Assembly (NCBI GenBank): GCA_026397915.1
Contig: JAPLTX010000058.1
Coordinates: 38,556 to 102,555, forward strand
DNA length: 64,000 nucleotides
Source of the DNA: Verrucomicrobiota bacterium
GTDB lineage: Bacteria > Verrucomicrobiota > Verrucomicrobiia > CAIQCK01
Reading direction: 5' to 3'
Each line of letters opens with the position of its first letter. The first letter of the stretch is position 1. The notes under the pieces are model-generated. The model searched no databases, was not told the origin of the DNA, and saw nothing but the letters and a program-made list of their open reading frames with translations. Positions 43,968 to 53,056 of the stretch are shown in pieces. A program made the translations under genes and the position numbers.

Positions 43968-45347
43968 TCACGCTTCCTTTTGCATCTGCTGCTGCTTCGG
44001 CGCGCTCTGCACCTTCCGCTGCCAGGAGTCATACCAGAACGGCGGCATGAACTTTGGCGTGAAGACGTGCCGCACGGGGCCGAGTTTGTAGATGTTGCGC
44101 TGCAAATACTCCTGCTCCGACCAGAACTTGTCCGCAAGCTTCAGTTTCTCCGGCGTCCATTCGTCGTCCTTGGGCTGGCCGATCTGGCGGTCGAGCGATT
44201 CCAGTTCCATCTTGCAGCGCCAGTGCGCCAGCCGCCATGTGGGTTTCACGGTGCGGGAGAGTTGGTCCCACTGGAAACGCGCCACGCGCAGATTCGCCTT
44301 CGTGCGGTCACCCCACGGCAGCATCCAGTCCGCCCAACGATCGGCCATGTTTGGCGGCGTGCCGAAGTAGCGTTTCGCGTAATGCCGCAGCGCGTGCGCC
44401 GGTTCCTTGTATTGGCCGCTGCCGAGGCCGGCGAGCAACGCCTTGTTGCAATCGTCGAACACGCCTTCGCTGTAAGCCTGGAAACCGTCCGCGCCCCGCT
44501 CAGCGATGCCGGCGAGCGTCGCCGGGATGCGCGTCGGTGCGATGACCGCTCCCCACTTTGCGTAGATGTCGCGCGCGTCCTTGTTATCGCCGTAGCCGAT
44601 GTGGACGAACGCCAGCTTCCGGCAGCCCGCCGGCACCGGCACGTCCTTGAACTTTGTCTGGCCGTATTCGATGTGCAGTGTGATCGCCTTCAACCAGCCG
44701 GGCGCTTCCTTCGCAGCCCAGTCGTTGAGCAGCGCGTGCTCCTCCGTCGTCCACCACCACGAGCAGAACCACGGCTCAATGCCGGGATGATGCTTCTCGG
44801 CGATGGCGTGGATTTCCTTCATCAACCGCGCGAACGTCAGTATCCACGGTTTGCACTTCTCGCAGCCGCAAGCGCCGTAGTCATAGGCAAACGCGGTAAA
44901 TGCGCTCAGCCGGATGCCGCTTGCAGCGAAGCTGCCGAACCAATGCTCGAAGTTTTCGCGGATGATTTTGCGCGCCTCGTCGTGACTGGGACAGATGAGT
45001 TGGCCTTGGATGCGCGGCCCTTTCACGGCGGCGTAATGCGGCCGGAGCTGGTCGAGATAGACGTGATTGGGCGTGACGATCAGGTTCAGCGCTAGGCCGA
45101 GTTCCTGCGCTGCGAGAAACGCCTTCTTCTTTCGGTCGAGCTGCTCCTTCGCGAGGTCCCAGAACGCGTCGGAGGTGAACGGATTGCAGACATCGGTGGT
45201 GGTGATCCAGTCGCCGTAGCGGTTGAACCCCCACCATTTCATCTCGCCGAGATATGCCGCCATCTCGCGCGGCCACATCGCCTCGTAGGCGTTGCCGAAA
45301 TGGGCCGGACAGTAACACTCGCGGATTGGAAAGATGGGTGTGCTCAT
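43968..45347 (-). CDS. Predicted TIM-barrel carbohydrate-active-like protein, function unknown
   Basis: 459 residues without a clear signal peptide (MSTPIFPIRECYCPAHFGNAYEAMWPREM). The pattern of alternating helices and strands, YDYGACGCEKCKPW with a Cys-x-Cys-x-x-Cys cluster, and aromatic patches such as EPWFCSWWWTTEEH and ITLHIEYGQ recall beta-N-acetylhexosaminidase-like barrels (GH20/GH84 or DUF4838-type), which have a similar cysteine cluster before the active site. I cannot assign catalytic residues. It lies alone on the minus strand, between the islet's right boundary and the divergent YeeE-type gene. The end (KVQSAPKQQQMQKEA) is low complexity. Confidence 0.6.
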   Translation of the reverse strand: MSTPIFPIRECYCPAHFGNAYEAMWPREMAAYLGEMKWWGFNRYGDWITTTDVCNPFTSDAFWDLAKEQLDRKKKAFLAAQELGLALNLIVTPNHVYLDQLRPHYAAVKGPRIQGQLICPSHDEARKIIRENFEHWFGSFAASGIRLSAFTAFAYDYGACGCEKCKPWILTFARLMKEIHAIAEKHHPGIEPWFCSWWWTTEEHALLNDWAAKEAPGWLKAITLHIEYGQTKFKDVPVPAGCRKLAFVHIGYGDNKDARDIYAKWGAVIAPTRIPATLAGIAERGADGFQAYSEGVFDDCNKALLAGLGSGQYKEPAHALRHYAKRYFGTPPNMADRWADWMLPWGDRTKANLRVARFQWDQLSRTVKPTWRLAHWRCKMELESLDRQIGQPKDDEWTPEKLKLADKFWSEQEYLQRNIYKLGPVRHVFTPKFMPPFWYDSWQRKVQSAPKQQQMQKEA

Positions 45348-45514
45348 GGCACCGGAGTTTTAGCCGCAACGGAGCGCAAAAGGCAGGAGAAAATGGCGAG
45401 GGCAGACACATGGATCGGAACGCTCAAACTGCAAAACGCTTGCTGTCTTCGCGCCGTTTGTTCTAGCCTCGCCGCCACGCAGAGGTAGTTCCGAGCGGCG
45501 AGAGAGTTTCCAAA

Positions 45515-46675
45515 ATGAACCAAGTCCCGTTCCGTAAAAGGGCATGGCCGTTGTGGGTCGGCGCGATTGCGCTGGCGGCGGCCAACGTCGGCATGTTCGC
45601 CTTCATGCGGGCCATCGGCGTCTTCCCGCAGATGAGCATGTGGGGCGCGCAGGTCTATAACCTCCTCGGCGTGAAAGTGGACGCGCCGTTCACCATCTAC
45701 CCGCTCACGCCGCTGCTGCTCGACGTCCACAGCATGATCAACTTCGGCATCGTGCTCGGTGTGGCGGCGGCGGCGCTGTTGAGCGAGGAGTTCAAGCTGC
45801 GCAAGGAGCACTGGACCGGCTACGTGGCGGCGCTGGCGGGCGGCGCGTTGATGGGTTTCGGCACGGTGATCATGCCGCCGTGCAACGTCGGCGGTTTCTA
45901 TTCGGCCACGATGGCGCTGTCGTTGAGCGGCCCGCTGACCGTCCTGGGCCTGCTGCCCGGCGCGTATCTGGGCGGCCTGTTGATGAAGTGGCAAACCCAA
46001 CGCGCAGTCGCGGCGCTTGATTTCAACGCGATGCCAAAAGGCGAGCCGGTGCGCGCGCGATCCTCATCAGCGCAACCACTCATCGGCGCAGCGGTGTCGG
46101 CAGTGCTGCTGGCAGCGGCGGGTTATTATGCTTCGGCCGGCCTGACCAAACACGCCGGGCTGCTGCTCTTCGGCGCGTTGTTCGGTGTGATCTTCCAGCG
46201 CTCCCGGCTCTGCTTCACCTCCGCGTTCCGCGAGATCCTGATCAGCGGCAACGGCACGTTGATGAAATGGGTGCTCGTCAGCATCGCGCTTGGAACCATC
46301 GGGTTTGCGCTGCTGAAAGCCAACGGTTACCAACCGATGCACTTCGTGTTGCCGGTGGGCGTGCACACTGTGGTGGGCGCTTTCATTTTTGGCGTCGGCA
46401 TGTCACTCGCCGGCGGCTGCGGCATCGGCGTGCTTTGGCGCTCGGCGGAAGGCTACACGCGCGCATGGGTCGCGCTGCTGGCCGGCATGATGACCGCGGG
46501 CAGTTGGGTCCTGATCTACGGCAAGCACGTCGGCGAAGGCTGGCTCTACGGCAAGCCGGTGTCGCTTGCGCAATACGGTGGCTACGTCGGCGGCACGGCC
46601 ATCGTCTTCCTGTTCCTTGCCGCGTTCTACGGTTTCATCCTTTTTGTGGAGGCACGCAAACGTGAGAGAGCTTAA
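45515..46675 (+). CDS. YeeE/YedE-family transporter (thiosulfate uptake, TsuA-like)
   Basis: 386 residues with about nine membrane helices. Three cysteine motifs typical of TsuA/YeeE are conserved: Cys123 in MPPCNVGGFYSA, Cys233 in RSRLCFTSAFRE and Cys302 in SLAGGCGIGVLWR. In characterised relatives these cysteines relay thiosulfate across the inner membrane. The next gene overlaps it and encodes a TusA-like protein, the usual partner. Together they should import thiosulfate or a related sulfur species and pass sulfur on in the cytosol. The upstream 167 bases contain no gene. Confidence 0.9.
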   Translation: MNQVPFRKRAWPLWVGAIALAAANVGMFAFMRAIGVFPQMSMWGAQVYNLLGVKVDAPFTIYPLTPLLLDVHSMINFGIVLGVAAAALLSEEFKLRKEHWTGYVAALAGGALMGFGTVIMPPCNVGGFYSATMALSLSGPLTVLGLLPGAYLGGLLMKWQTQRAVAALDFNAMPKGEPVRARSSSAQPLIGAAVSAVLLAAAGYYASAGLTKHAGLLLFGALFGVIFQRSRLCFTSAFREILISGNGTLMKWVLVSIALGTIGFALLKANGYQPMHFVLPVGVHTVVGAFIFGVGMSLAGGCGIGVLWRSAEGYTRAWVALLAGMMTAGSWVLIYGKHVGEGWLYGKPVSLAQYGGYVGGTAIVFLFLAAFYGFILFVEARKRERA

Positions 46676-46913
46676 CGCCATCCAGGTGGGCGACCATCAT
46701 TACCAAGTGGACATGCGCGGCTGGGTCTGCCCGTATCCCAAATACGCCGTCGAAGGACTCGTCCGGAAGTTCGACCGCGGCCGGCTCGATCTACTCGTGG
46801 ACTGCCCCTCCGCCACCGAAGACGTGCCGAAGGTCGTCAAAGCGATGGGTTGTTCCGTGACGGAGATCAACCAGATCGGCGGCGGCGAGTGGCAGATCGT
46901 GATTATGAAATAA
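46662..46913 (+). CDS. TusA/YeeD-like sulfurtransferase
   Basis: 83 residues from a GTG at 46662 overlapping the transporter gene by 14 bases; GGAGG lies about nine bases upstream. It carries the TusA signature VDMRGWVCPYPKYAVEGL with its catalytic Cys in Cys-Pro-x-Pro, followed by DLLVDCPSATEDVPKVVKAMG. YeeD-type proteins accept sulfur from YeeE-imported thiosulfate. The overlap implies translational coupling. Confidence 0.9.
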   Translation: MRELNAIQVGDHHYQVDMRGWVCPYPKYAVEGLVRKFDRGRLDLLVDCPSATEDVPKVVKAMGCSVTEINQIGGGEWQIVIMK

Positions 46914-46968
46914 GGGTGCACGGGCGCTCACCCGCGCTACACCGGCGACCCACGGCTATTCATGTGCC

Positions 46969-46981
46969 GCCCCTGCGGGGC
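46969..46981. repeat. Small GC hairpin in a noncoding stretch
   Basis: GCCCC-TGC-GGGGC forms a short perfect hairpin in the 156 bases between the YeeD gene and the convergent gene. No T-run follows, so it is not a clear terminator. The surrounding sequence resembles dispersed intergenic repeats more than a gene. Confidence 0.35.
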
Positions 46982-47069
46982 AGGATCAACTGCATCGTTC
47001 CGGCCTGAGGCCACCGGCGGTGCTTCTTCTCTCGTGCCATTCCTCACTGAACCGAAGGTTGCATCAACT

Positions 47070-48170
47070 CTAACGCCGTTCTTCGCGTGACGGGCGGTGC
47101 TCTTTGAAGAACCGTTTGAAGACTTCGCGCGTGGGCTGATCCTTGAGCACATCGTTGAGCGAACAGACCTGCACGCGGTCGCCGCCACCATCGAGGATGG
47201 CCTGTAGTTCCTGTGCCAGCCGTTCCGGGCCTTTAACGGGGTAATGCTCCGGGCGATTATACACGCCGACAAGGGCGACGCCTTCCGCGCGCCCAAAGTG
47301 TTTTTTCTCCTGCCCGAAGATGACGCGGGCGTAATTGCAAATCTTCCGGAGGCTCCAGAGCGGCTCGAAATACCACGCGGCAGTCTGGCCGCAGTAGTCC
47401 ACATCGAGGCGGTTGCCGTAGAGCGGTTCGGGCAGGAACACGGGATAGACGTGGCACTGGACTTTCGCGCCGGGCCGGATGGAGCGCGCGTAGCGGGCGA
47501 GCGTGTTGGTGAACTCCACCAGCGTCTCCAGCGAGAACTGCTCCAGCGCCTTTTCGCGAGAGAGAGTCGGACGCTGCCTGTGCCATGCCTCAAACGCGGC
47601 CATTGAGCGCGCACATCGGCAACAGCGGTAGTTGCGGTAGCCGAAGTAGTCGAACGCAACACCCCGGATGTCCGGCACCGCGAGAATGTCCCGGATCTGC
47701 TCCTCGAAGAACGACATCACCTCCGGCGCGTGGAAGCAGAGCATCGGCGAGGTGAGAACTTCGATCGGCTGGACTGGCTCGCCGCCATATTGGTAGCGCG
47801 ACTTGCCTTTGGTCTTGTCCGCCTCAATGCGTTCGAGCGCGGCGTCCTCCTCCTTGTTCATCTCCTGCATCGGCGGAGCGATGCCGGGCCGGCGCTTCTG
47901 CCAGTCCTTCAAGTCACCTAGAAAGACGCAGGAGTAAACGCCAATGCCGTGTTTCCCGCCGACCTCGACGAGCCGCCGCAGATAATTCGTGTCGTGATTC
48001 CACACGATGATCTCGTTAAACCCGACTTCAGCCGCCTGCGGGACGATCTCCTCCGGTTTCCCGCCGCCCCAGCCAGTTAACTGGACAAACCCGCTCTCTG
48101 CTCGCGCAGCCGCCAAGGTCAACAGGATGGCACCAAAATGAGCGACGCATCTCTGTCGTGTCGTGCTCAT
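47070..48170 (-). CDS. Secreted TIM-barrel protein of unknown function
   Basis: About 366 residues from the ATG at 48170, nine bases after the previous stop; the N-terminus (CVAHFGAILLTLAAARAES) is a signal peptide. Barrel-like elements: FVQLTGWGGGKPEEIVPQAAEVGFNEIIVW, IGVYSCVFLG, IRGVAFDYFGYRNYRCCRC with an Asp and a Cys pair, KVQCHVYPVFLPEPLYG, and VDYCGQTAAWYFEP. This resembles the putative glycosidase barrels common in PVC secretomes. Catalytic residues cannot be named. It is the last gene of an operon with the frameshifted esterase and the Tat FAD oxidoreductase. Confidence 0.6.
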   Translation of the reverse strand: MSTTRQRCVAHFGAILLTLAAARAESGFVQLTGWGGGKPEEIVPQAAEVGFNEIIVWNHDTNYLRRLVEVGGKHGIGVYSCVFLGDLKDWQKRRPGIAPPMQEMNKEEDAALERIEADKTKGKSRYQYGGEPVQPIEVLTSPMLCFHAPEVMSFFEEQIRDILAVPDIRGVAFDYFGYRNYRCCRCARSMAAFEAWHRQRPTLSREKALEQFSLETLVEFTNTLARYARSIRPGAKVQCHVYPVFLPEPLYGNRLDVDYCGQTAAWYFEPLWSLRKICNYARVIFGQEKKHFGRAEGVALVGVYNRPEHYPVKGPERLAQELQAILDGGGDRVQVCSLNDVLKDQPTREVFKRFFKEHRPSREERR

Positions 48171-48178
48171 GATTCGCT

Positions 48179-49958
48179 TTACCGAAGCCATCGGCGAAAC
48201 CACTCTACCGCTGCCTTGCGCGCAGGCGGCGGGAAGTCGTGGTCGCCGGGCACCCACCAATACTTCACGCGGTCGCTCGCGCCCAACGCGCGATAGACCT
48301 CGCTGACGGCGGCGTGGTTCTCCTCCTCCATCGGCCGGCGTTCGCCGACGGCCTGGCAGACCGCGAGCGGTCGCGGCGCGATGAGCGCGGTAAATTCGTA
48401 AAACGTCACCGGCAGCGGCAACGTGTGGTCGAGCACGTAGGGTCGCAGGCCGGGCAGCGACGCGCTGCCGCTCGAACCTGGCGGCACGCCCCAGTGGATG
48501 CCGTGATGCAGGAAGTCGGACACCGGCCCGCTGGCGAACGCGGCCTTGATACGCGGTTCCAGCGCGGCCGCGAAGATCGTGCTGTGGCCGCCGTAGGAGT
48601 GGCCGACCATGCCGATGCGCTTACCGTCCACGAACGGCAACGATTGCAGGTAATCCACCGCCCGCATGTTGTCCCACACGTCCTTGCCGACGCACGACCA
48701 GTTCGGGAAACGCCGGTAAAAGTCGGTCGTGTCGTAAGGCCTCCCGCTCGGCGGCAGCCGTTCGCCGTCGCGCAAATAATCCGGCGCGAGCGCCACAAAT
48801 CCCGCCTCGGCCATGTCCACCGCGAACGCGCGGTTCTTGCGCGGCGGCATGCCGGGCGCGGGGCCGGAGAGGCCCACGGTGGTGTCCTTGCCTGCGCCGC
48901 CGGTGGTGCCGTAGAAACAGATGATGGCCGGCGCGCAACCGCGGAGCTTCTTCGGCACCAGTAACCACGCCGGCATGCGGTCGCCGGGCTGGACCTGAAT
49001 GCTGATCTTGCGCCGCAGGTAACTGCCGCAGTCTTCCTCCAAATGCACGCGCGGCTCCGGCGGCACGACGCGCTCCGGAAACGGGCCGAGAATTTTCATC
49101 ACGCTCGCGAGAATGCGCTGGCGCTCCTTCGGCCAGTTCCGCGCCGTGATTGGCTCGCGCCACAGACCCGCTTGCGGATGCGCGTCCATCTCGCGCATCG
49201 CCACCGGCGTTGGCGGCAGCGCGGGATGATAACGCGCCTTCTTCGCCGCGAAGTCGGCGGCGATTTCCTCCGCGCCCAGCTCGCGCGACGCCACCCACGC
49301 TTCGCCGACGAGTCCGCCCTGCGGCATCGCCAGGCGCATCGGTTCGCCATCGGCCGCGTCGCGGAAGGGCCACGCCTTGCCCGCCCAACACGAGTTGGCA
49401 TCGGTATGGACGAGCACGCCGTTGTGGTAAAACTTCTGGCCGCCTTGCGCGTCCTTCACGAGCGCGAGTTGGTGCCACGCGTCAATCCGCAGCGCGTCGA
49501 GCGTCACCAGCGGGAACGGCATCTGGCTGTTGCCGTTCAGGCAGCCCATGAAGAAGCCGTGCTGGTCCGCGCCGAGGAAGAAGTTCACCCAGTCTTGCAT
49601 CGGCGGGAACCTGCGTTCGCCCAGCGGTGCGATCTGCGGCTGGCCGCGGAACAGGAACGCGCCCTCGCCCGCGCGCCTCACGTAAAACCAGCCGCCGATG
49701 GTCGCCGCCTGCGCGCCATCGAGTTTCCGCGCAAAGTCCGTCTCGGCGTATTGCAGTGCCGCCGTGAACTCAATCGCGCCCCCGAAGCTGCCCATGACCC
49801 GCTTCGCGCCGTGCATCAGCCGCCACGCCCTCCGTGCCGCGTGCAAAATCCAAATGCAGGACCGCGCCGCGCGGCGACGCATTATCGGCAGCGGAGAGAA
49901 CGACGGCGAAGCCGACGACGGGGAGAAGCTGCGACAGCCAGCGCGTATAGCTGTTCAT
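48179..49958 (-). CDS. Secreted LamG-like + acetyl xylan esterase/dienelactone-hydrolase protein, frameshifted near its N-terminus
   Basis: The true start appears to be the ATG at 49958, which overlaps the upstream stop as ATGA. It encodes a signal peptide (WLSQLLPVVGFAVVLSAADN) and the start of a concanavalin-like domain (AVLHLDFARGTEG). That frame ends at 49770, while the rest of the protein (from WRLMHGAKRVMGSFGGAIEF) is in another frame, so a one-base shift lies at about 49800-49850. After the LamG-like domain (to about residue 190) comes an alpha/beta hydrolase: GMVGHSYGGHS with the nucleophile Ser, and GDHDFPPP with the catalytic His. Such enzymes deacetylate xylan or hydrolyse related esters. 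It is either a recent pseudogene, a programmed or assembly frameshift, or a sequencing error. Apart from the shift the sequence looks intact. Confidence 0.8.
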
Positions 49959-51391
49959 GAGTGGCTGGCCAGCGCTGTGATATCCACGCCTTGCGATTGC
50001 AGGCGAACTTGCAGTTCGGCGACATCAATACGGCGCGGGTCAACGTGATGTTTGATGGCGAGGGCGGCTGCGTTGCCGGCGGCTTGGCCGAGGGTCATCA
50101 TCGTGCGTTGCAGACGGCATGACGACGCCGCGATGTGCGAGAAGCTCGCTGCGCGACTGGCTATCATCAAGTTCCGCACACCCTTCGGCAGCAAACAGCG
50201 ATACGGAATCCCATACGGGCCGTCCAGCCGATAGAATCGTCCCCGGTGGCCATGGAGGTCTATCGCGTGGTCGGCGATGGCGATGACGTCTTTGTGCGAT
50301 TGCTTCGCGAGACCGGCGCGGCAGTCGTTCTCGGTCAGCACGTAGTCGCCGAGAATCCGACGGGTTTCGCGCACGCCGATCCGCGGCGCGATGCCGGAGA
50401 TCGTCCACGTGTTCCATTGCGTTTTGCCCGAAGTCTGCGTCTGGATCGCGTGGAAGTGCGCATGGACGCGGCGTTGCGCCTCGCGCATGAGCCGGCTGTA
50501 TTCCATGCAGAGGACGGCGTTGCCTTTGATCATACTCACAGCGTTGACCACGACATCCCCGTTGGGCATTTTATCGTAGCACGCACCGAGCGGACAACTT
50601 CCACTCTTGACACCTTTTGGCAAATACGGCTTCTGCGGGACTCCCGTGTCGGTGATTCGATAACAGAGTGTCATCGCGTTGAGCGACATCTCGGCCTGTT
50701 CGGGCGCCGACGGTTCGTTGTAAAGCGACTGCGGGTCCTCGCCCATGTGGTATTCGCAGCCGGCATCCGCGCAGACGTCGCCGTCGGCTGTGCAATCAAT
50801 GAAGACATCGGCCTTGATCACCAGTCGTTTGCCGGCGAACCATGCCTCCACTGCTTTGATCGTGTCATTTTCCACCCGCGCGCGGCAGAACGTTGTGGCT
50901 AGCAGTGTCTGGCATTGGCCCGTCGCTTCAAGCATTTCACGGGCAGCGTAATCGAACGCTCGCGGCTCATACACTAAGCTGGGTTTTGTTGGCAGCCACT
51001 TGCCATCTTTTGCCCGCCCCGCCATTCCGCTCAAGGCATAGTCGGTGCCCGACGCGCCCAATGGATCCTCTTTCATCGCCATGTAGATGTTCCGGGGAAT
51101 GCCGTTGGCGCCCATGACCGGCCGCCAGACGCAGACCCATGCGCAGGTGCCGGTTCCGCCCAGGATGGATTCACGCTCCAACAACACCACCTTCGCGCCC
51201 GCGCGGGCCGCGGCCAGCGCTGCGCCCGTCCCGCCGCTGCCGCCACCGATGACGCAAACTTGTGTCTTGATGTTCTCTTCCGGGGCGTTGCGCGACTCTG
51301 CTGCGGAGGCGGGACGGTTTCGGCCGAATATCACGCCCCCGCCGACCGTGGCTAGAAACGTTTTCGCAGCAGCGCGTCGGGTGATGTTCAT
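49955..51391 (-). CDS. Tat-signal FAD-dependent oxidoreductase (FAD_oxidored family)
   Basis: 478 residues with a twin-arginine-like N-terminus (ITRRAAAKTFLATVGGGVIFG). The dinucleotide-binding motif is TQVCVIGGGSGGTGAALAAARAG, followed by VVLLERESILGGTGTC. The distal motif VFIDCTADGDVCADAGC and the C-terminal RNLMIASRAASFSHIAASSCRLQRTMMTLGQAAG mirror the enzyme at 27342-28853, so the two are paralogues of the PF12831 type. The substrate is unknown. Its stop overlaps the start of the esterase gene (ATGA), so a secreted ester-linked carbohydrate or polyol could be the shared substrate; that is inference. Confidence 0.9.
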   Translation of the reverse strand: MNITRRAAAKTFLATVGGGVIFGRNRPASAAESRNAPEENIKTQVCVIGGGSGGTGAALAAARAGAKVVLLERESILGGTGTCAWVCVWRPVMGANGIPRNIYMAMKEDPLGASGTDYALSGMAGRAKDGKWLPTKPSLVYEPRAFDYAAREMLEATGQCQTLLATTFCRARVENDTIKAVEAWFAGKRLVIKADVFIDCTADGDVCADAGCEYHMGEDPQSLYNEPSAPEQAEMSLNAMTLCYRITDTGVPQKPYLPKGVKSGSCPLGACYDKMPNGDVVVNAVSMIKGNAVLCMEYSRLMREAQRRVHAHFHAIQTQTSGKTQWNTWTISGIAPRIGVRETRRILGDYVLTENDCRAGLAKQSHKDVIAIADHAIDLHGHRGRFYRLDGPYGIPYRCLLPKGVRNLMIASRAASFSHIAASSCRLQRTMMTLGQAAGNAAALAIKHHVDPRRIDVAELQVRLQSQGVDITALASHS

Positions 51392-51495
51392 GTGCCAGGC
51401 CTTCTATCTGCTTCAATCACGCCGGGACTATATCACGCGAGCCATGGATGAAAATTCCGATCTTGGCACGGTGGCTTCAATGTGCGGTCCATGAA

Positions 51496-52845
51496 TTACC
51501 GGCGAAAACCTCGCGGCATCAACTGGTGGACGGCGCCGATGACGCGCTGCTCGATGCCGTGCGCGAACCTCGTCGGACGGTCGTAGTAGAGCATCGCCAT
51601 CGCCCCCTCGTAGCCGCCCTCGGTCCAGATGCGCTCCGAGGGGATGTAACATGGCACGTCATTCGAGTAGCCGTTGACCCATAGCCTCTCCGAATCGAAC
51701 TCGCGCTTGAGCCGCAGCGAGTAGTCCACCACGACTTCGCCCGGCAGGAAGACCATCGCGAGATCGCGGCCGAAGTTCCAGACCTGCACCAGATACAACA
51801 GCTTCGTCGGGAGCTTCTCGCCGCGGTCGAGTTTCGCGAGTTGCACCTTGGCGTGATAGGCGACCGCGCCGTTCTTGTCCTTCGTGCGCGTTTCCCATTC
51901 GGCGCGGGTCGGGAGTTTGTCGAATGGCAACTCGATCTGCTTCGCGCGGCATTCCAGCCTGCCGGTGACGGGCTTCATCGCGCCTTTCACAAGGCGCTGG
52001 ACCTCTTCGCCGAGGGCGTTGCCGTAGTCGCGCGCGTATTCGTAGGTCCGGCGCGGATTCGGATTCTGGTCCGCACCGCAGCCGATGGCGACGAGCGCGA
52101 TGGCACCGGGGAATTCCTTCTCCAAGAACTCCTGCGCGCAGCCGGGCCAGTCGCCGTGGACTTTGTTGAAGCTGAGCGTGGTGGCGTGGCAGGCGTAGCT
52201 CGCGAGCATCGCGCGCGGTTTCCCATCGGCGCCAACTACTCGCAGCACGGGCAGCGAATGGTCTTCCGGGCGGAACGCGTAGCCGCGGCGGTTGTGGGCA
52301 AAGCTCGCATGGCCGAAACCGAGCGCAAGTTGGGCGGGCTGGCGATTGGCAAGCGCGGCGAGCGCGACCTGCTCCAGCTTGTCCATCAGCTCGCGAGTGT
52401 AACGCTCCACGTTCGCGCGGTGTTCCGGTGGAATGTCGGCGCTGAAAAGGTTCGGCAGGACGCCCGCCAGCATCGGCGCAGAGTGCGTGTGGCTGGAGCA
52501 GATGGCGACGCGCGGCCCAGTCACCTTGGTTCGCGCGGCGAGGCGTTTGACCAGTTCGTCGCGCATCCATGCGGGCACGCCGCAGTTGTCCACGGCCAGC
52601 AGCACGGCGGGGCCCTCGGCATCGCTGCCAAGCGCGAGCGCCTTCGCAAAAATATGCTGCTCGACGCCCTCGTGCTCATCGCGACGCGAGCCATAGCCGC
52701 TGAGCCGAACAGGGTAATCGGGCGTGATGTCCACCTTCGCGACACCCACCATCCGATCAGCAGCAGTCGCAGCGATGGATGGGACAGGGAGGAAATTCCA
52801 AGTGAAAAGGGACAGCAGGAGAAGTAGGCGAGCGCTGGACTTCAT
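51496..52845 (-). CDS. Secreted neutral/alkaline ceramidase-N-terminal-domain protein
   Basis: 449 residues with a signal peptide (LLLLLSLFTWNFLPVPSIAA). The ceramidase N-terminal fold is recognisable from VGVAKVDITPDYPVRLSGYGSR, AVLLAVDNCGVPAWM, ICSSHTHSAPMLAGVLPNLF (the zinc-ligand region, His-Thr-His), DHSLPVLRV, YACHATTLSFNKVHGDWPG, VAIGCGADQNPNPR and FLPGEVVVDYSL. In true ceramidases this domain holds the zinc site and a separate C-terminal immunoglobulin-like domain follows; here the C-terminal domain is absent, as in many PVC homologues. Amide hydrolysis of a lipid or of another compound is possible. It sits 104 bases upstream of the Tat FAD oxidoreductase on the same strand. Confidence 0.87.
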   Translation of the reverse strand: MKSSARLLLLLSLFTWNFLPVPSIAATAADRMVGVAKVDITPDYPVRLSGYGSRRDEHEGVEQHIFAKALALGSDAEGPAVLLAVDNCGVPAWMRDELVKRLAARTKVTGPRVAICSSHTHSAPMLAGVLPNLFSADIPPEHRANVERYTRELMDKLEQVALAALANRQPAQLALGFGHASFAHNRRGYAFRPEDHSLPVLRVVGADGKPRAMLASYACHATTLSFNKVHGDWPGCAQEFLEKEFPGAIALVAIGCGADQNPNPRRTYEYARDYGNALGEEVQRLVKGAMKPVTGRLECRAKQIELPFDKLPTRAEWETRTKDKNGAVAYHAKVQLAKLDRGEKLPTKLLYLVQVWNFGRDLAMVFLPGEVVVDYSLRLKREFDSERLWVNGYSNDVPCYIPSERIWTEGGYEGAMAMLYYDRPTRFAHGIEQRVIGAVHQLMPRGFRR

Positions 52846-52869
52846 GAGCCTTATGGTGGCGCAAATTCA

Positions 52870-52985
52870 GTTCTCCGCAACAAAAAACCACCAGTCCGAT
52901 TCCCCACTACTCCACCACGCCATTACTCCGCCCGCCCGCGTTCCGCGCGCCGGTCCCCCAATTACCTCCGATTCACAGCCACGTT
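52870..52985 (+). repeat. C/T-rich dispersed intergenic repeat (copy A)
   Basis: Contains short ACTCC-type units (CCACTACTCCACCACGCCATTACTCC) like those in copies at 57815-57985 and 59843-60000. It fills most of the 211-base gap between the ceramidase-like and PaaK-like genes and codes for nothing recognisable. Confidence 0.45.
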
Positions 52986-53056
52986 CTGAAATCTGCCAAG
53001 AATCAGGAATTCTTCAACGGCATCCCAAGAGTGTGATCCCGATGACTGATCCAGGC

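Noticed and set aside
46914..47069. Possible riboswitch or terminator between the YeeD-type gene and the convergent gene
   Set aside because: Only a 5-bp GC hairpin without a T-run is present; the text looks like dispersed repeat sequence.
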